A stretch of DNA of 64,000 nucleotides from Pseudomonas azadiae. GTDB taxonomy: Bacteria > Pseudomonadota > Gammaproteobacteria > Pseudomonadales > Pseudomonadaceae. The notes under the pieces were generated by a model. That model saw only the letters and a list, made by a program, of their open reading frames with translations, was not told where the DNA came from and did no database searches. Both the position numbers and the translations under genes were made by a program. Location of the stretch: contig NZ_JAHSTY010000003.1 of assembly GCF_019145355.1 (NCBI RefSeq), positions 1 through 64,000 on the forward strand, given 5' to 3'. Shown piece by piece: positions 16,758-26,827 of the stretch; positions within the stretch are counted from its first letter, which is position 1, and each line of letters begins with the position of its first letter.

Positions 16758-19042
16758 GCCCGCGCGCCTCCGATCAGCTCCATTACGGCGTCCAGCAGGG
16801 CGTCGTCATGAAAGCTGGCTTTGGCTAGATAATAGTCGGCGCCGGCGTCCAGTCCACGACGTCGGTCTTCTTCGCGATCCTTGTAGGACACCACCATCAC
16901 CGGCAACGATTGCAGGCGACTGTCACGGCGCAAGAGTGTGACCAATTCAATACCGTCCATACGAGGCATATCAATATCTGTGATCAACAGGTCAAAGTCT
17001 TCGGAACGCAAGGCGTTCCAGCCGTCCATGCCATCGACCGCCACGGCCACTTCGTAACCACGATTAAGCAATAATTTGCGCTGCAGCTCACGCACGGTCA
17101 GCGAGTCGTCGACCACCAGCACCCGCTTGCGCGGCGCCTCGGTGGTTTGTTGGTTGCGCCGGGCAATACGTTCCAATCGGCCGGTATTGAGCAGTTTATC
17201 CACCGAGCGCAGCATGTCTTCCACGTCGACGATCAATACCACCGAACCGTCGTCCAGCAGGGCGCCGGCGGAAATATCCTGGACCTTGCCCAGGCGATCA
17301 TCCAGCGGCAGCACCACCAGCGTACGCTCGCCGATAAAACGCTCCACGGCAATCCCGTACACCGCATCGCGCTCGCGGATCACCACCACTTTGAGCGTTT
17401 CGGACTGACTTTGCCCCGCCGGGCGCTGCAACAGTTGGCTGGCGGCGACCAGGCCGACATGCCGGCCTTCATGCCAGAAATGCTGGCGGCCTTCCAACTG
17501 CACGATATCGTCCGGCGCCAGGTCGCACATGCGCTCGATATGAGCCAGCGGGAACGCATAGGCTTCTTCGCCGACTTCCACCACCAGGCTGCGCACCACC
17601 GACAGGGTCAGCGGCACTTCGAGGTGGAAACGGCTGCCCTGCCCCGCCGTCTGCTCCAGCACCACCGCACCGCGCAGTTGGCGGACCATATGCTGCACCG
17701 CGTCCAGGCCGACTCCGCGCCCGGACACTTCGGTGACCTTGTCGCGCAGGCTGAACCCCGGCAGGAACAGGAACGTGAGCAACTCTTCTTCGCTCAAGCG
17801 CAGCGCCGTTTCCAGTGGCGACAGATGCCGGTCGACGATGGTGCCGCGCAGGCGCTCCAGGTCGACGCCATTGCCGTCGTCGCTCAACTCCAGCACCAGC
17901 AAACCGGCCTGATGAGACGCACGCAGGCGGATCAGGCCCTCAGCCGGCTTGCCCGCCAACAAGCGTTGCTCAGGCATTTCGATGCCGTGGTCAACGGCAT
18001 TGCGCAACAGATGGGTAAGCGGCGCTTCGAGTTTTTCCAGCACGTCGCGGTCGACCTGGGTCTTTTCACCTTCGATCTCCAGGCGCACCTGCTTGCCCAG
18101 GCTACGGCCGAGGTCGCGCACCATGCGCGCCTGGCCGGCCAGCACATCGGCAAACGGACGCATGCGGCAGGCCAGCGCGGTGTCGTAGAGCACTTGGGCG
18201 CGCTGCCCGGCCTGCCAGCCGAACTCGTCCAGCTCGGCGGTTTTTTCCGCCAGCAAGGCCTGGGCCTCGCTGAGCAGGCGGCGCGTGTCCGCCAGGGCCT
18301 CCTGGGCTTCAAGGCTCAGATGCTGGGTCTTGAGCTGCCCATCCAGGGTATCCATTGCCCGTACGCTCTGGCTTTGAATGCGCTTGAGGCGCTGCAGGCT
18401 GGCCAGATACGGCTTGAGTCGCTGGGTTTCCACCAGGGATTTGCTCGACAGGTCCAGCAGGCTGTTCAAGCGCTCGGCCGTCACGCGCAGGACGCGCTCG
18501 CCGCCCTCGGTCATGCGTTTGCCCTGGCGCGGCGGCTCGGCGGCAACCGACGGCGCGGGTTCGGGTTCCGGTGGCGGCTCTTCAACTACGGGCGCCGGGG
18601 CCGGCTCAGTCGGTGTCGGTGTCGGTGTCGGTGTCGCTTTGATCGGTGCCTGTGACGGGTCCAGCAGGCGCTCCATCAATGCCACATAGGCTTCGATATC
18701 CGCAGGCCCGACGTCATTGCCCGGCGTGGCGATGCGCATCAGCAGGTCGGTGCCCTGCAGCAGCGCATCGATGTGTTCGGGCTGCAGGTACAGGCGGCTT
18801 TCCTGGGCACTGACCAGGCAATCCTCCATGACATGGGACACGCTGACGCCGGCGTCTACCCCGACAATGCGCGCGGCGCCCTTGAGCGAGTGCGCCGCGC
18901 GCATGCACGCCTCCAACTGGTCGGCCTGGGTCGGGTTGCGTTCCAGGGCCAGCAGGCCCGCGCTCAGTACCTGGGTCTGCGCATCGGCTTCCAGGCTGAA
19001 CAGTTCCAGCAGCGAGGCATCGCGCATCTGGTCGGGGGTCAT
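16754..19042 (-). CDS. wspE: Hybrid histidine kinase WspE (CheA-REC)
   Basis: 762 residues from the ATG at 19042. Domain order: HPt with His51 (AAHSLKGA), a Thr-Pro repeat linker at about 140-155, a dimerisation and ATPase region (LRNAVDHGIE N-box, then GRGVGLDAVQ), a CheW-like domain and a C-terminal receiver (LLITDIDMPRMDG). It phosphorylates WspR and WspF when WspA is active. The start is chosen because it overlaps the wspD stop as ATGA, like the other wsp junctions; an upstream in-frame start would lie inside wspD. Confidence 0.95.
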   Translation of the reverse strand: MTPDQMRDASLLELFSLEADAQTQVLSAGLLALERNPTQADQLEACMRAAHSLKGAARIVGVDAGVSVSHVMEDCLVSAQESRLYLQPEHIDALLQGTDLLMRIATPGNDVGPADIEAYVALMERLLDPSQAPIKATPTPTPTPTEPAPAPVVEEPPPEPEPAPSVAAEPPRQGKRMTEGGERVLRVTAERLNSLLDLSSKSLVETQRLKPYLASLQRLKRIQSQSVRAMDTLDGQLKTQHLSLEAQEALADTRRLLSEAQALLAEKTAELDEFGWQAGQRAQVLYDTALACRMRPFADVLAGQARMVRDLGRSLGKQVRLEIEGEKTQVDRDVLEKLEAPLTHLLRNAVDHGIEMPEQRLLAGKPAEGLIRLRASHQAGLLVLELSDDGNGVDLERLRGTIVDRHLSPLETALRLSEEELLTFLFLPGFSLRDKVTEVSGRGVGLDAVQHMVRQLRGAVVLEQTAGQGSRFHLEVPLTLSVVRSLVVEVGEEAYAFPLAHIERMCDLAPDDIVQLEGRQHFWHEGRHVGLVAASQLLQRPAGQSQSETLKVVVIRERDAVYGIAVERFIGERTLVVLPLDDRLGKVQDISAGALLDDGSVVLIVDVEDMLRSVDKLLNTGRLERIARRNQQTTEAPRKRVLVVDDSLTVRELQRKLLLNRGYEVAVAVDGMDGWNALRSEDFDLLITDIDMPRMDGIELVTLLRRDSRLQSLPVMVVSYKDREEDRRRGLDAGADYYLAKASFHDDALLDAVMELIGGARA

Positions 19043-19740
19043 GTGAGGCTCCGGGTCACGGCGGACAGCAATTGCGCCTCGTCCAGCCACCGCAGGCTGC
19101 GGCCTTTCCACTGCAGAACGCCTTGGGTGAAGCGCCCGCTGGCCTGGGTGCCCGAGGCGGATGCCGCTTTCAAGGTGCGCTCATCGATGGCATGGATACC
19201 GTCGACTTCATCCACCGGCACCACCACCGGGCCATCCTGCGCGGCGATGATCAGCATGCGCGGCATGATGCGCCCGCCGCTGGCACCACGGGTCGTGGCA
19301 TCCAGGCCGAGCAGCTCCACCAGCGACAGGCACGCCACCAGCGCGCCACGCACATTGGCCACGCCGAGCAAGGCGCGGGAACGCTGATGCGGCAGGGAAT
19401 GAATCGGTTGCAGCGGCGCCACTTCCACCAGGCAGCGGGTGGCAATGCCCAGCCATTCTTCGCCGAGGCGAAACATCAGCAGGGAACGGGTGACCACGTC
19501 CTCGCCCCGTTCGACGGCGGCGTGCGGGCGATGGGCCTCCCGCTGCAAGGCGTAACGGTCGAGCAAGCGCGTGGCGGCCGCCGAGTACACCGAGCAGTTA
19601 CGGCAATGGATATGGTCAGCCAGCAGCGGGCAGGACTTATCGCCATGGATACCGATGCGGTTCCAGCAGTCGTCGATGGCTTGGGCATCGGCCAGGGTCA
19701 AGGCCAGGCCTGCGGTGTCGAGCGCCTCGGTGTTATTCAT
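19039..19740 (-). CDS. wspD: CheW-like coupling protein WspD
   Basis: 233 residues. An N-terminal region with three Cys and an HxxxC cluster (CPLLADHIHCRNC, about residues 37-50) precedes a CheW domain (about 85-230: LMFRLGEEWLGIATRCLVEV). It is one of two CheW-type scaffold proteins of the Wsp complex, linking WspA to WspE; WspB is the other. It overlaps wspC and wspE by four bases each, showing tight translational coupling. Confidence 0.93.
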   Translation of the reverse strand: MNNTEALDTAGLALTLADAQAIDDCWNRIGIHGDKSCPLLADHIHCRNCSVYSAAATRLLDRYALQREAHRPHAAVERGEDVVTRSLLMFRLGEEWLGIATRCLVEVAPLQPIHSLPHQRSRALLGVANVRGALVACLSLVELLGLDATTRGASGGRIMPRMLIIAAQDGPVVVPVDEVDGIHAIDERTLKAASASGTQASGRFTQGVLQWKGRSLRWLDEAQLLSAVTRSLT

Positions 19741-21014
19741 CGTTTGGACTCACTGTCAGCTCGCTCGCTACGGGCGGCCCGCGCCTGCAAGCGGCGCGCC
19801 CCCGCACTGTCGCCCTGGGCCTCGAGTAACGCGGCCAGGTGCATCAAGGCCTGCGGGTGCTGAGGCTCCAGGTACAAGGCTTTTCGATAATAGCCCTGGG
19901 CTTCCAGGGCATTGCCGGCCACGTCGCTGAGCAGCCCCAGCCAGTAAAACACCTGGGCGGCGGGCGGGTGGTGCTTCAGATAGTGCTCGCAAGCGGCGCG
20001 GGCATCAAAACTTTTGCCTTCGTTGGCCAGGGTGGCGATGCGGCTGAGCAGCTCGGCCGCGTCGGACGGCGGCGCCTTGACCGGCAGCATTGGGGCGCTG
20101 AGCGTGCTGAACGGCCGCGGCCTGGTCGGAATTGATGCCGCGCTGCGCTGAGGCATAGGTGCCGGGATCGGCACCGACATGGACATGAATACCGGCCGTG
20201 GTTCCGGCTTGACCGGCTCGGCATGCCGACTGAATGCAAAGGACTGCGGCACACCAATCGAACGCATCCCATGGCGCCCCAGCAGACCGCCCTCGGCCGG
20301 GCCGATAAACAGCACGCCGTCCAGATGAGTCAGGCCCTTGAGCACCTCAAACACCTGCTGCTGGGTCGCCTGGTCGAAGTAGATCAGCAGGTTGCGGCAG
20401 AAGACAAAGTCATAGCTCGCCTCATTGGCCAGCAGCGCCGGGTCGAGCAGGTTGCCGACTTGCAGGCGCACCTGTTCGCGCACGCGGTCGGCAATGTGGT
20501 AGCCGTCGCCATGCTCGATGAAATGCCGGTCGCGAAAAGCCAGATCACCGCCGCGAAACGAGTTCCTGCCATACACCCCGCGTCGCGCGCGCTCCACTGA
20601 CAACGGGCTGACATCCAGGCCCAGCACCTTGAACTGGTGCGGCGCCAGGCCGGCATCCAGTAGCGCCATGGCAATCGAATAGGGCTCTTCACCCGTCGAG
20701 CACGGCAAGCTGAGGATGCGCAGTGCGCGCATCTGCTTGATCTCGGCCAGGCGCGCGACAGCCAGGCGGGCTAGGGTCGCGAAGGATTCGGGGTAACGGA
20801 AAAACCAGGTTTCGGGGACGATCACCGCTTCGATCAGCGCTTGCTGTTCATTCTCCGAACTCTGCAGGTGCTGCCAATATTCGCCGGGCGTCTGCGCATT
20901 GACCGCCTGGGTACGCTGGCGCACCGCACGCTCGATAATGGCCTCGCCAACCGACGCGACGTCCAGGCCAATGCGCTCTTTGAGGAAGGCAAAAAAACGC
21001 GGGTCGTCGCTCAT
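19737..21014 (-). CDS. wspC: Methyltransferase WspC (CheR-like with TPR)
   Basis: 425 residues. A CheR N-terminal helix domain and SAM-dependent methyltransferase core (SLPCSTGEEPYSIAM; FVFCRNLLIYF) cover about 1-270. A Pro/Ser-rich linker and a C-terminal TPR-like region (AAQVFYWLGLLSDVAGNALEAQ) follow. It methylates glutamates of WspA using SAM, opposing WspF. It overlaps both neighbours by four bases. Confidence 0.95.
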   Translation of the reverse strand: MSDDPRFFAFLKERIGLDVASVGEAIIERAVRQRTQAVNAQTPGEYWQHLQSSENEQQALIEAVIVPETWFFRYPESFATLARLAVARLAEIKQMRALRILSLPCSTGEEPYSIAMALLDAGLAPHQFKVLGLDVSPLSVERARRGVYGRNSFRGGDLAFRDRHFIEHGDGYHIADRVREQVRLQVGNLLDPALLANEASYDFVFCRNLLIYFDQATQQQVFEVLKGLTHLDGVLFIGPAEGGLLGRHGMRSIGVPQSFAFSRHAEPVKPEPRPVFMSMSVPIPAPMPQRSAASIPTRPRPFSTLSAPMLPVKAPPSDAAELLSRIATLANEGKSFDARAACEHYLKHHPPAAQVFYWLGLLSDVAGNALEAQGYYRKALYLEPQHPQALMHLAALLEAQGDSAGARRLQARAARSERADSESKR

Positions 21015-21523
21015 ACGCTCAGCTCGGCAGAAAACAGCACGGCGCGCACATCGTCGGTGAGCAATTCATTGACGCCGATCCACTGCATCAAGCCCAGGGC
21101 GTCCTCACGCACCGGCCCCAGGTAAGGCGCCTCGCGGTTATCCAGGCCATAAGGCTTGAACTCGCCCAGGTCGCACCGCAGGGTGTCGGTGGCTTGTTCC
21201 AGGATCAGTCCCAGCCAGCGTGCCTCGACCCACGGCTGCGGCTGGTAATTGACCAGTACCAGGCGTGTGCTGGTGCGGGCCTGGGCCGGTTTGCCGAAGG
21301 TCAGGGCGCTGAGGTCGATCACCGGCACCAACGCGCCACGATGGGCAAAGATGCCCGCCACCCACGACGGCGCATGGGCGATGGGCTTCAAAGGCAGGCG
21401 CGGCAGCACCTCGGCCACTTCGGTGGCCTTGAGGGCATAACGTTCGCCGCCGATGTTAAACACCAGGAACAACGCTTTTTTCGCTGCCGGGACGGCGCCG
21501 CGTTTAGCCGCGAGGTCGCTCAT
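21011..21523 (-). CDS. wspB: CheW-like coupling protein WspB
   Basis: 170 residues making a single CheW domain (FLVFNIGGERYALKATEVAE, then AGIFAHRGALVPVIDL). It couples the WspA receptor to the WspE kinase in a membrane-associated array. Its ATG shares one base with the wspA stop (TGATG), and its stop overlaps the wspC start. Confidence 0.94.
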   Translation of the reverse strand: MSDLAAKRGAVPAAKKALFLVFNIGGERYALKATEVAEVLPRLPLKPIAHAPSWVAGIFAHRGALVPVIDLSALTFGKPAQARTSTRLVLVNYQPQPWVEARWLGLILEQATDTLRCDLGEFKPYGLDNREAPYLGPVREDALGLMQWIGVNELLTDDVRAVLFSAELSV

Positions 21524-23145
21524 CAGACTTTGAAACGCGACACGCCGCTGCGCAGACCGACCGCAACCTGGCTCAGTTCATCGATGGCAAAGCTGGCCTG
21601 GCGCAGGGACTCCACCGTCTGGCTGCTGGCATCGCCCAGTTGCACCAGCGCGTGGTTGATCTGCTCGGCGCCGGTGGCCTGGGCCTGCATGCCTTCGTTG
21701 ACCATCAACACCCGCGGCGCCAGGGCCTGGACCTGATGGATGATCTGCGACAGTTGCTCGCCGACTTGCTGCACCTCAAACATGCCGCGACGCACTTCCT
21801 CGGAAAACTTGTCCATGCCCATCACGCCGGCGGAGACGGCCGATTGGATCTCGCGCACCATCTGCTCGATGTCGTAGGTCGCCACGGCGGTCTGGTCAGC
21901 GAGGCGGCGCACTTCGGTGGCGACCACGGCAAAACCGCGGCCGTACTCACCCGCCTTCTCGGCCTCGATGGCGGCATTGAGCGACAGCAGGTTGGTCTGG
22001 TCGGCGACCTTGACGATGGTGACCACCACCTGGTTGATGTTGCCGGCCTTCTCGTTGAGGATCGCCAGCTTGGCGTTGACCAGGTCGGCGGCGCCCATCA
22101 CCGAGTGCATGGTTTCTTCCATGCGCGCCAGGCCTTGCTGGCCGGAACCGGCGGCGACCGACGCCTGGTCGGCGGCCGTGGACACCTCGGTCATGGTGCG
22201 CACCAGGTCCTTGGACGTGGCCGCGATTTCGCGGGACGTGGCGCCGATTTCAGTGGTGGTCGCGGCCGTTTCGGTCGCGGTCGCCTGTTGCTGCTTGGAG
22301 GTGGCGGCAATCTCGGTCACCGAGGTCGTCACTTGCACCGACGAGCGCTGCGCCTGGGACACCAGGGCCGTGAGCTCGGTCATCATGTCGTTGAAGCCGG
22401 TTTCCACCGCGTTGAATTCGTCCTTGCGCGCAAGGTTCAAGCGCTTGCTCAGGTCGCCGTCGCGCATGGTTTCGAGGATATCGACGATGCGCTGCATCGG
22501 CGCCATGATCGCGCGCATCAGCAGCAGGCCGCACAGGCCGGCGGCAAGGATGGCGATGATCAGCGACACGGCCATGCTGATCTTGGCCGACATCACTGAC
22601 TCGTCGATCGCCGCCGTGGCGCGGTCAGACACATTCTTGTTTTCAGTGATGATGTCGTTGAGCTTCATGCGCCCTTCGGTCCAGATCGGCGTCAATTGCT
22701 CCTCGAGCAGCACGTTCGCCCCCGCCAGATCGTTGGCTTCCACGCGCTCCAGCACTTTGGCCAGGACCCGGTTGTAATTGATGTGCGCCGCCTTGAAGTT
22801 ATCGAACTCCATGCGATCGGCCTGGCCATGAATGGTTTTTTCGTAGTTAGCCATCTGCTGTTCGATACGCGCTTCGAAGGACTTGTAGTCCGTCCTGTCG
22901 GAATTGGTGAAGGTTTTGTCGTCCCTCAGCCCAATGATATCGATGGTTTCCAGGTAGCTGTCGACCCACGCGCTGCGGATCATCGAACTGAGGTAAACCC
23001 CCGGCACCGCGTCGTCGCGCACAGACTCCTGGCTGGTTTCGATCTGCAACAACCGTGAGTAGGACACCACGACCATCAGCAGCATGATCGCGATAATGAC
23101 CGCAAAGCTCGCCAGAATCCGCTGGCGCAAGGTCCAATTCTTCAC
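21523..23145 (-). CDS. wspA: Methyl-accepting surface-sensing receptor WspA
   Basis: 540 residues. TM1 is at about 8-29 and TM2 at about 188-212, with a periplasmic four-helix sensory domain between them, then a HAMP domain and a long cytoplasmic signalling coiled coil. The hairpin tip includes [20 protein letters not shown]. It senses surface contact and activates WspE. Residues near 275-300 contain two in-phase heptad units ([14 protein letters not shown]) encoded by a 21-bp tandem repeat at 22210-22251. This is the first gene of the seven-gene operon. The promoter should lie in 23146-23248. Confidence 0.95.
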   Translation of the reverse strand: MKNWTLRQRILASFAVIIAIMLLMVVVSYSRLLQIETSQESVRDDAVPGVYLSSMIRSAWVDSYLETIDIIGLRDDKTFTNSDRTDYKSFEARIEQQMANYEKTIHGQADRMEFDNFKAAHINYNRVLAKVLERVEANDLAGANVLLEEQLTPIWTEGRMKLNDIITENKNVSDRATAAIDESVMSAKISMAVSLIIAILAAGLCGLLLMRAIMAPMQRIVDILETMRDGDLSKRLNLARKDEFNAVETGFNDMMTELTALVSQAQRSSVQVTTSVTEIAATSKQQQATATETAATTTEIGATSREIAATSKDLVRTMTEVSTAADQASVAAGSGQQGLARMEETMHSVMGAADLVNAKLAILNEKAGNINQVVVTIVKVADQTNLLSLNAAIEAEKAGEYGRGFAVVATEVRRLADQTAVATYDIEQMVREIQSAVSAGVMGMDKFSEEVRRGMFEVQQVGEQLSQIIHQVQALAPRVLMVNEGMQAQATGAEQINHALVQLGDASSQTVESLRQASFAIDELSQVAVGLRSGVSRFKV

Positions 23146-23248
23146 AGTGTTTCCTCGAAGTGCCGATCAAATGCGGGGGAGTATAGCCGAGCATTGGCCG
23201 TATTAATTCAATGGCTTCGCGTGATCACGTACTCAATGTGCGGGCTTG

Positions 23249-23336
23249 TGTGGGAGCCGGGCTTGCCCGCGATGCAGGCACCGAGGTGTGCCAGTCACAC
23301 ATCGGTGATGCTATCGCAGGCAAGCCAGCTCCCACA
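23249..23336. repeat. REP doublet upstream of wspA
   Basis: TGTGGGAGCCGGGCTTGCCCG faces GCAGGCAAGCCAGCTCCCACA. A third, partial copy of the right arm (CCCGCTCCCACA) trails at 23341-23352. It lies between the wspA promoter region and the DUF533 stop. Confidence 0.85.
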
Positions 23337-23380
23337 CAAGCCCGCTCCCACATTTTTATCGGCGTAGGGCCGGTATTTAA

Positions 23381-24085
23381 TTAGCTTAGCCGCACTTGTT
23401 TTTCCAATTCGGCCTTCAACCCCGGCTCGAGTTTCAGTTGGCGGGCCAGTTCGTCGAGATAAGACTTCTCCATGAAGTTTTCCTCGTCCACCAGCATCAC
23501 GCTGGCGATGTACATCTCGGCGGCCATTTCAGGCGTGCCCGCAGCGCGCGCCACATCGGCCGGGTCCAGGGGCTTGTTCAGCTCGGCGTGCAGCCAGGTT
23601 TGCAGCTCGCGGTCGTTATCCAGCTTGGTGAATTCGCCTTCGATCAGCGCGCGCTCGCGCTCATCCACATGGCCGTCGGCTTTGGCTGCGGCAACCAGCG
23701 CCTTGAGGATGCCTTGGCTATGCTGTTCGACCTGGGCCGGCGGCAGGCGGTCGATGGTCTGCGGCTCGCCCTGGGGCGCGTTGGCCTGCTGCGCCTGCCA
23801 ATTGCCGTAGGCTTTGTAGGCGATGACGCCCAAGGCCGCCAAGCCGCCGTAGGTCAGGGCCTTGCCGCCAAACTTGCGCGCTTTTTTGTTGCCCATCAGC
23901 AAGCCCATGGCGCCGGCTGCCAGGGCGCCACCGCCCGCCCCACCGAGCAAACTGCCCAGGCCTGCACCGCCGAGCAAACCGCCCAGTGCGCCTTTGTCGT
24001 CCTGTTTACGTTGGCCGCCAGCCTTGTTTTGCAACATGTCCTGGCCAGACTTGAGCAACTGATCAAGCAATCCACGGGTATTCAT
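23381..24085 (-). CDS. DUF533/TerB-like protein (YebE type)
   Basis: 234 residues from the ATG at 24085, which has CTGGAGG upstream; an earlier in-frame Met lacks one. The N-terminus is short and polar. It is followed by a Gly/Leu/Ala-rich low-complexity segment (GGLLGGAGLGSLLGGAGGGA) and hydrophobic stretches suggesting inner-membrane association. The C-terminal domain, about 125-230, is all-helical and TerB-like, with acidic Asp/Glu clusters (AKADGHVDERERALIEGE). The function is unknown; E. coli YebE is envelope-stress responsive. Confidence 0.85.
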   Translation of the reverse strand: MNTRGLLDQLLKSGQDMLQNKAGGQRKQDDKGALGGLLGGAGLGSLLGGAGGGALAAGAMGLLMGNKKARKFGGKALTYGGLAALGVIAYKAYGNWQAQQANAPQGEPQTIDRLPPAQVEQHSQGILKALVAAAKADGHVDERERALIEGEFTKLDNDRELQTWLHAELNKPLDPADVARAAGTPEMAAEMYIASVMLVDEENFMEKSYLDELARQLKLEPGLKAELEKQVRLS

Positions 24086-24253
24086 TCGCAGCCTCCAGAG
24101 ACTTGGGTACATAGGACCAATAGGCCGCCAGCGTAAAACTAAGTGCCAAAAAGGCCTTATCTAGAGTGCTTCCAGATGTAACGCGGCTACCCTTCGCTTA
24201 AATCGATATACACTCAGGCAAATCTATAAAAACACCTCACTGGTGATTCCAGC

Positions 24254-25165
24254 ATGATGACCTTGCGTCAAATCAGGCACTTTATTGCCGTGGCCGAAAC
24301 GGGTTCGATCTCCGCTGCCGCGCAAACCGCATTCATTTCCCAATCCACCCTGACCCTGGCGATCCAGCAGCTGGAACAGGAAATCGGCGTCAACCTGTTC
24401 AACCGCCACGCCAAGGGCATGACCCTCACGCACCAGGGCCATCAATTCCTGCGCCAGGCGCACCTGATCCTCGCCACCGTCGACAACGCCAAGCGCAGCC
24501 TGCAGCAAAGTACCGACCAGGTCGCTGGCCAATTGATCATCGGCGTAACCAGCCTGGTCGCCGGTTATTACCTCGCAGACCTGCTGACTCGCTTCCAGCG
24601 CGCCTACCCCAATGTACAAATCCGCGTGATGGAGGATGAGCGCCCGTACATCGAGCATCTGTTGGTCAGCGGCGAAATCGACGTGGGCGTGCTGATCCTT
24701 TCCAACCTGGAAGACCGCCATGCGCTGCAGACCGAAGTCCTCACTCATTCGCCGCACCGCTTGTGGCTACCGGCGCAGCATCCATTGCTGGAGCACGACA
24801 GCATCAACCTGGCCGATGTGGCGCGCGAGCCGTTGATTCAGTTGAACGTCGACGAAATGGGCCACAACGCCCAGCGCATGTGGACCGGCGCAGGCCTGCA
24901 ACCGCGCGTGACCCTGCGCACCGCCTCCACCGAAGCGGTGCGCAGCCTGGTGGCGGCGGGCCTGGGCGTGTCGATCCAGCCGGACATGACCTACCGGCCC
25001 TGGTCGCTGGAGGGCGACATCATCGAAGCGCGCCCGATCGCCGACCTCGGCCAGACCCTCGACGTCGGCCTGGCGTGGCGCCGGGGCACGGCACGTCCGG
25101 CGCTGGTGGACCCGTTCCTGACCGTCGCCCGTGAGCAACCGCATCCACGCAAGCCATCTATTTAA
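24254..25165 (+). CDS. LysR-family transcriptional regulator
   Basis: 303 residues. The N-terminal winged helix (about 4-62: RQIRHFIAVAETGSISAAA) is followed by a substrate-binding domain. It is divergent from the DUF533 gene and 103 bases ahead of an aldehyde dehydrogenase on the same strand. Its place at the head of the polyamine/aldehyde gene group suggests it controls that group, but this is inference from position. Two adjacent ATGs (24254, 24257) are possible starts. Confidence 0.9.
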   Translation: MMTLRQIRHFIAVAETGSISAAAQTAFISQSTLTLAIQQLEQEIGVNLFNRHAKGMTLTHQGHQFLRQAHLILATVDNAKRSLQQSTDQVAGQLIIGVTSLVAGYYLADLLTRFQRAYPNVQIRVMEDERPYIEHLLVSGEIDVGVLILSNLEDRHALQTEVLTHSPHRLWLPAQHPLLEHDSINLADVAREPLIQLNVDEMGHNAQRMWTGAGLQPRVTLRTASTEAVRSLVAAGLGVSIQPDMTYRPWSLEGDIIEARPIADLGQTLDVGLAWRRGTARPALVDPFLTVAREQPHPRKPSI

Positions 25166-25268
25166 TCGAATGCTGCTTTCAGTATTTAGTATTTGTTGAC
25201 CTCGCGTCTGGCCTCTAGTCTCTCTACATCCATAAGAGAAAGGCCGGGCGACTTGTAAGAGAACGCTC

Positions 25269-26756
25269 ATGGCCACACAAGAAAAGAGATCGCGAAAAAT
25301 GTCCGGCGCGCCCACCCCGCTGCTCACTGCGTTGCTGATCGACGGCGAACTGGTCCAGGGCCAGGGCCTTGTCGAGCCGATTGTCAACCCGGCCACCGGC
25401 GAAGTGCTCACCCAGATCGCCGAAGCCAGCACCGAGCAAGTGGAGGCCGCGATCCTTGCCGCCCACTGCGCTTTTGCCGGTTGGTCGCGCACCACGCCGC
25501 AGCAACGCTCCAATACCTTGCTGGGCATCGCCGACGCCATCGAGAAACAAGCCGACTACCTGGCCCGCCTGGAATCGCTGAACTGCGGCAAGCCGTTGCA
25601 CCTGGCGCGCCAGGACGACTTGAGCGCCACCGTCGATGTGTTCCGCTTTTTCGCCGGGGCCGTGCGGTGCCAGACCGGGCAACTGAGCGGCGAGTACCTG
25701 CCGGGCTACACCAGCATGGTGCGCCGCGACCCCATCGGAGTCGTGGCTTCGATTGCGCCGTGGAATTACCCGCTGATGATGGCCGCCTGGAAGATCGCCC
25801 CGGCCCTGGCCGCCGGCAATACATTGGTGTTCAAGCCGTCGGAACACACGCCGCTGTCGATCCTCGCCCTGGCGCCTGTGCTCAACCAGTGGCTGCCACG
25901 CGGCGTGATCAACATTGTGTGTGGTGGCGGCGAAGGCGTTGGCAGCCATTTGGTCAGCCACCCCAAGGTGCGCATGGTTTCGCTGACCGGCGATATCGTC
26001 ACGGGGCAGAAAATCCTGCAGGCCGCCTCCAAGACGCTCAAGCGCACGCACCTGGAACTGGGCGGCAAAGCCCCCGTAATCGTGTGCAACGACGCCGACC
26101 TGGAAGCCGTGGTCGCGGGCGTGCGCGCCTATGGTTACTACAACGCAGGCCAGGACTGCACCGCCGCATGCCGCATCTACGCCCAGGCCGGCATCCACGA
26201 CAAGCTGGTTGCCGAACTTGGCGCGGCGGTCAGCAGCCTGCGCTTTGCCGGTAAACGCGACGCCGACAACGAACTGGGCCCGCTGATCAGCACGCGCCAG
26301 CGCGACCGTGTGGCCAGCTTTGTCGAACGCGCCCTCGGCCAACCGCACATCGAACGCATCACCGGCGCCGCCGTGCATTCCGGGGCGGGCTTCTATTACC
26401 AGCCCACCCTGCTCGCCGGCTGTAAACAAAATGATGAAATCGTGCAGCGCGAAGTGTTCGGCCCGGTGGTCACCGTGACCCGCTTCGACACGCTGGAACA
26501 GGCGGTGGACTGGGCCAACGACTCCGAATACGGCCTGGCATCCTCGGTGTGGACCCAGAACCTGGACAAGGCGATGCAGGTGGCGGCGCGCCTGCAATAC
26601 GGCTGCACCTGGATCAACAGCCATTTCATGCTGGTCAGCGAAATGCCCCATGGCGGCTTGAAGCGCTCGGGGTATGGGAAAGACCTGTCCAGCGATTCGC
26701 TACAGGACTACAGCGTGGTGCGCCATATCATGGCGCGCCACGGCCAACATCTTTAA
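25269..26756 (+). CDS. Aldehyde dehydrogenase, PatD/aminobutyraldehyde type (first paralogue)
   Basis: 495 residues. NAD-dependent aldehyde dehydrogenase fold with catalytic Cys in GQDCTAA and general-base Glu in LELGGKAP. It is clearly paralogous to the patD-like gene at 31122 (shared blocks such as [20 protein letters not shown] against [20 protein letters not shown]) but carries about ten extra N-terminal residues, so an internal ATG at 25299 is an alternative start. It probably oxidises 4-aminobutyraldehyde or a related omega-amino aldehyde. It lies between the LysR gene and the importer. Confidence 0.9.
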   Translation: MATQEKRSRKMSGAPTPLLTALLIDGELVQGQGLVEPIVNPATGEVLTQIAEASTEQVEAAILAAHCAFAGWSRTTPQQRSNTLLGIADAIEKQADYLARLESLNCGKPLHLARQDDLSATVDVFRFFAGAVRCQTGQLSGEYLPGYTSMVRRDPIGVVASIAPWNYPLMMAAWKIAPALAAGNTLVFKPSEHTPLSILALAPVLNQWLPRGVINIVCGGGEGVGSHLVSHPKVRMVSLTGDIVTGQKILQAASKTLKRTHLELGGKAPVIVCNDADLEAVVAGVRAYGYYNAGQDCTAACRIYAQAGIHDKLVAELGAAVSSLRFAGKRDADNELGPLISTRQRDRVASFVERALGQPHIERITGAAVHSGAGFYYQPTLLAGCKQNDEIVQREVFGPVVTVTRFDTLEQAVDWANDSEYGLASSVWTQNLDKAMQVAARLQYGCTWINSHFMLVSEMPHGGLKRSGYGKDLSSDSLQDYSVVRHIMARHGQHL

Positions 26757-26827
26757 AACAACAACTAAGCTCATGCGTCACCGGTTGCACACACTGCCCC
26801 GACCATAATTAAAGAAGAGGGAACCCC

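Noticed and set aside
21640..22777. Long plus-strand frames antisense to wspA
   Set aside because: His/Gly/Leu-rich shadow translations of a well-defined chemoreceptor gene.
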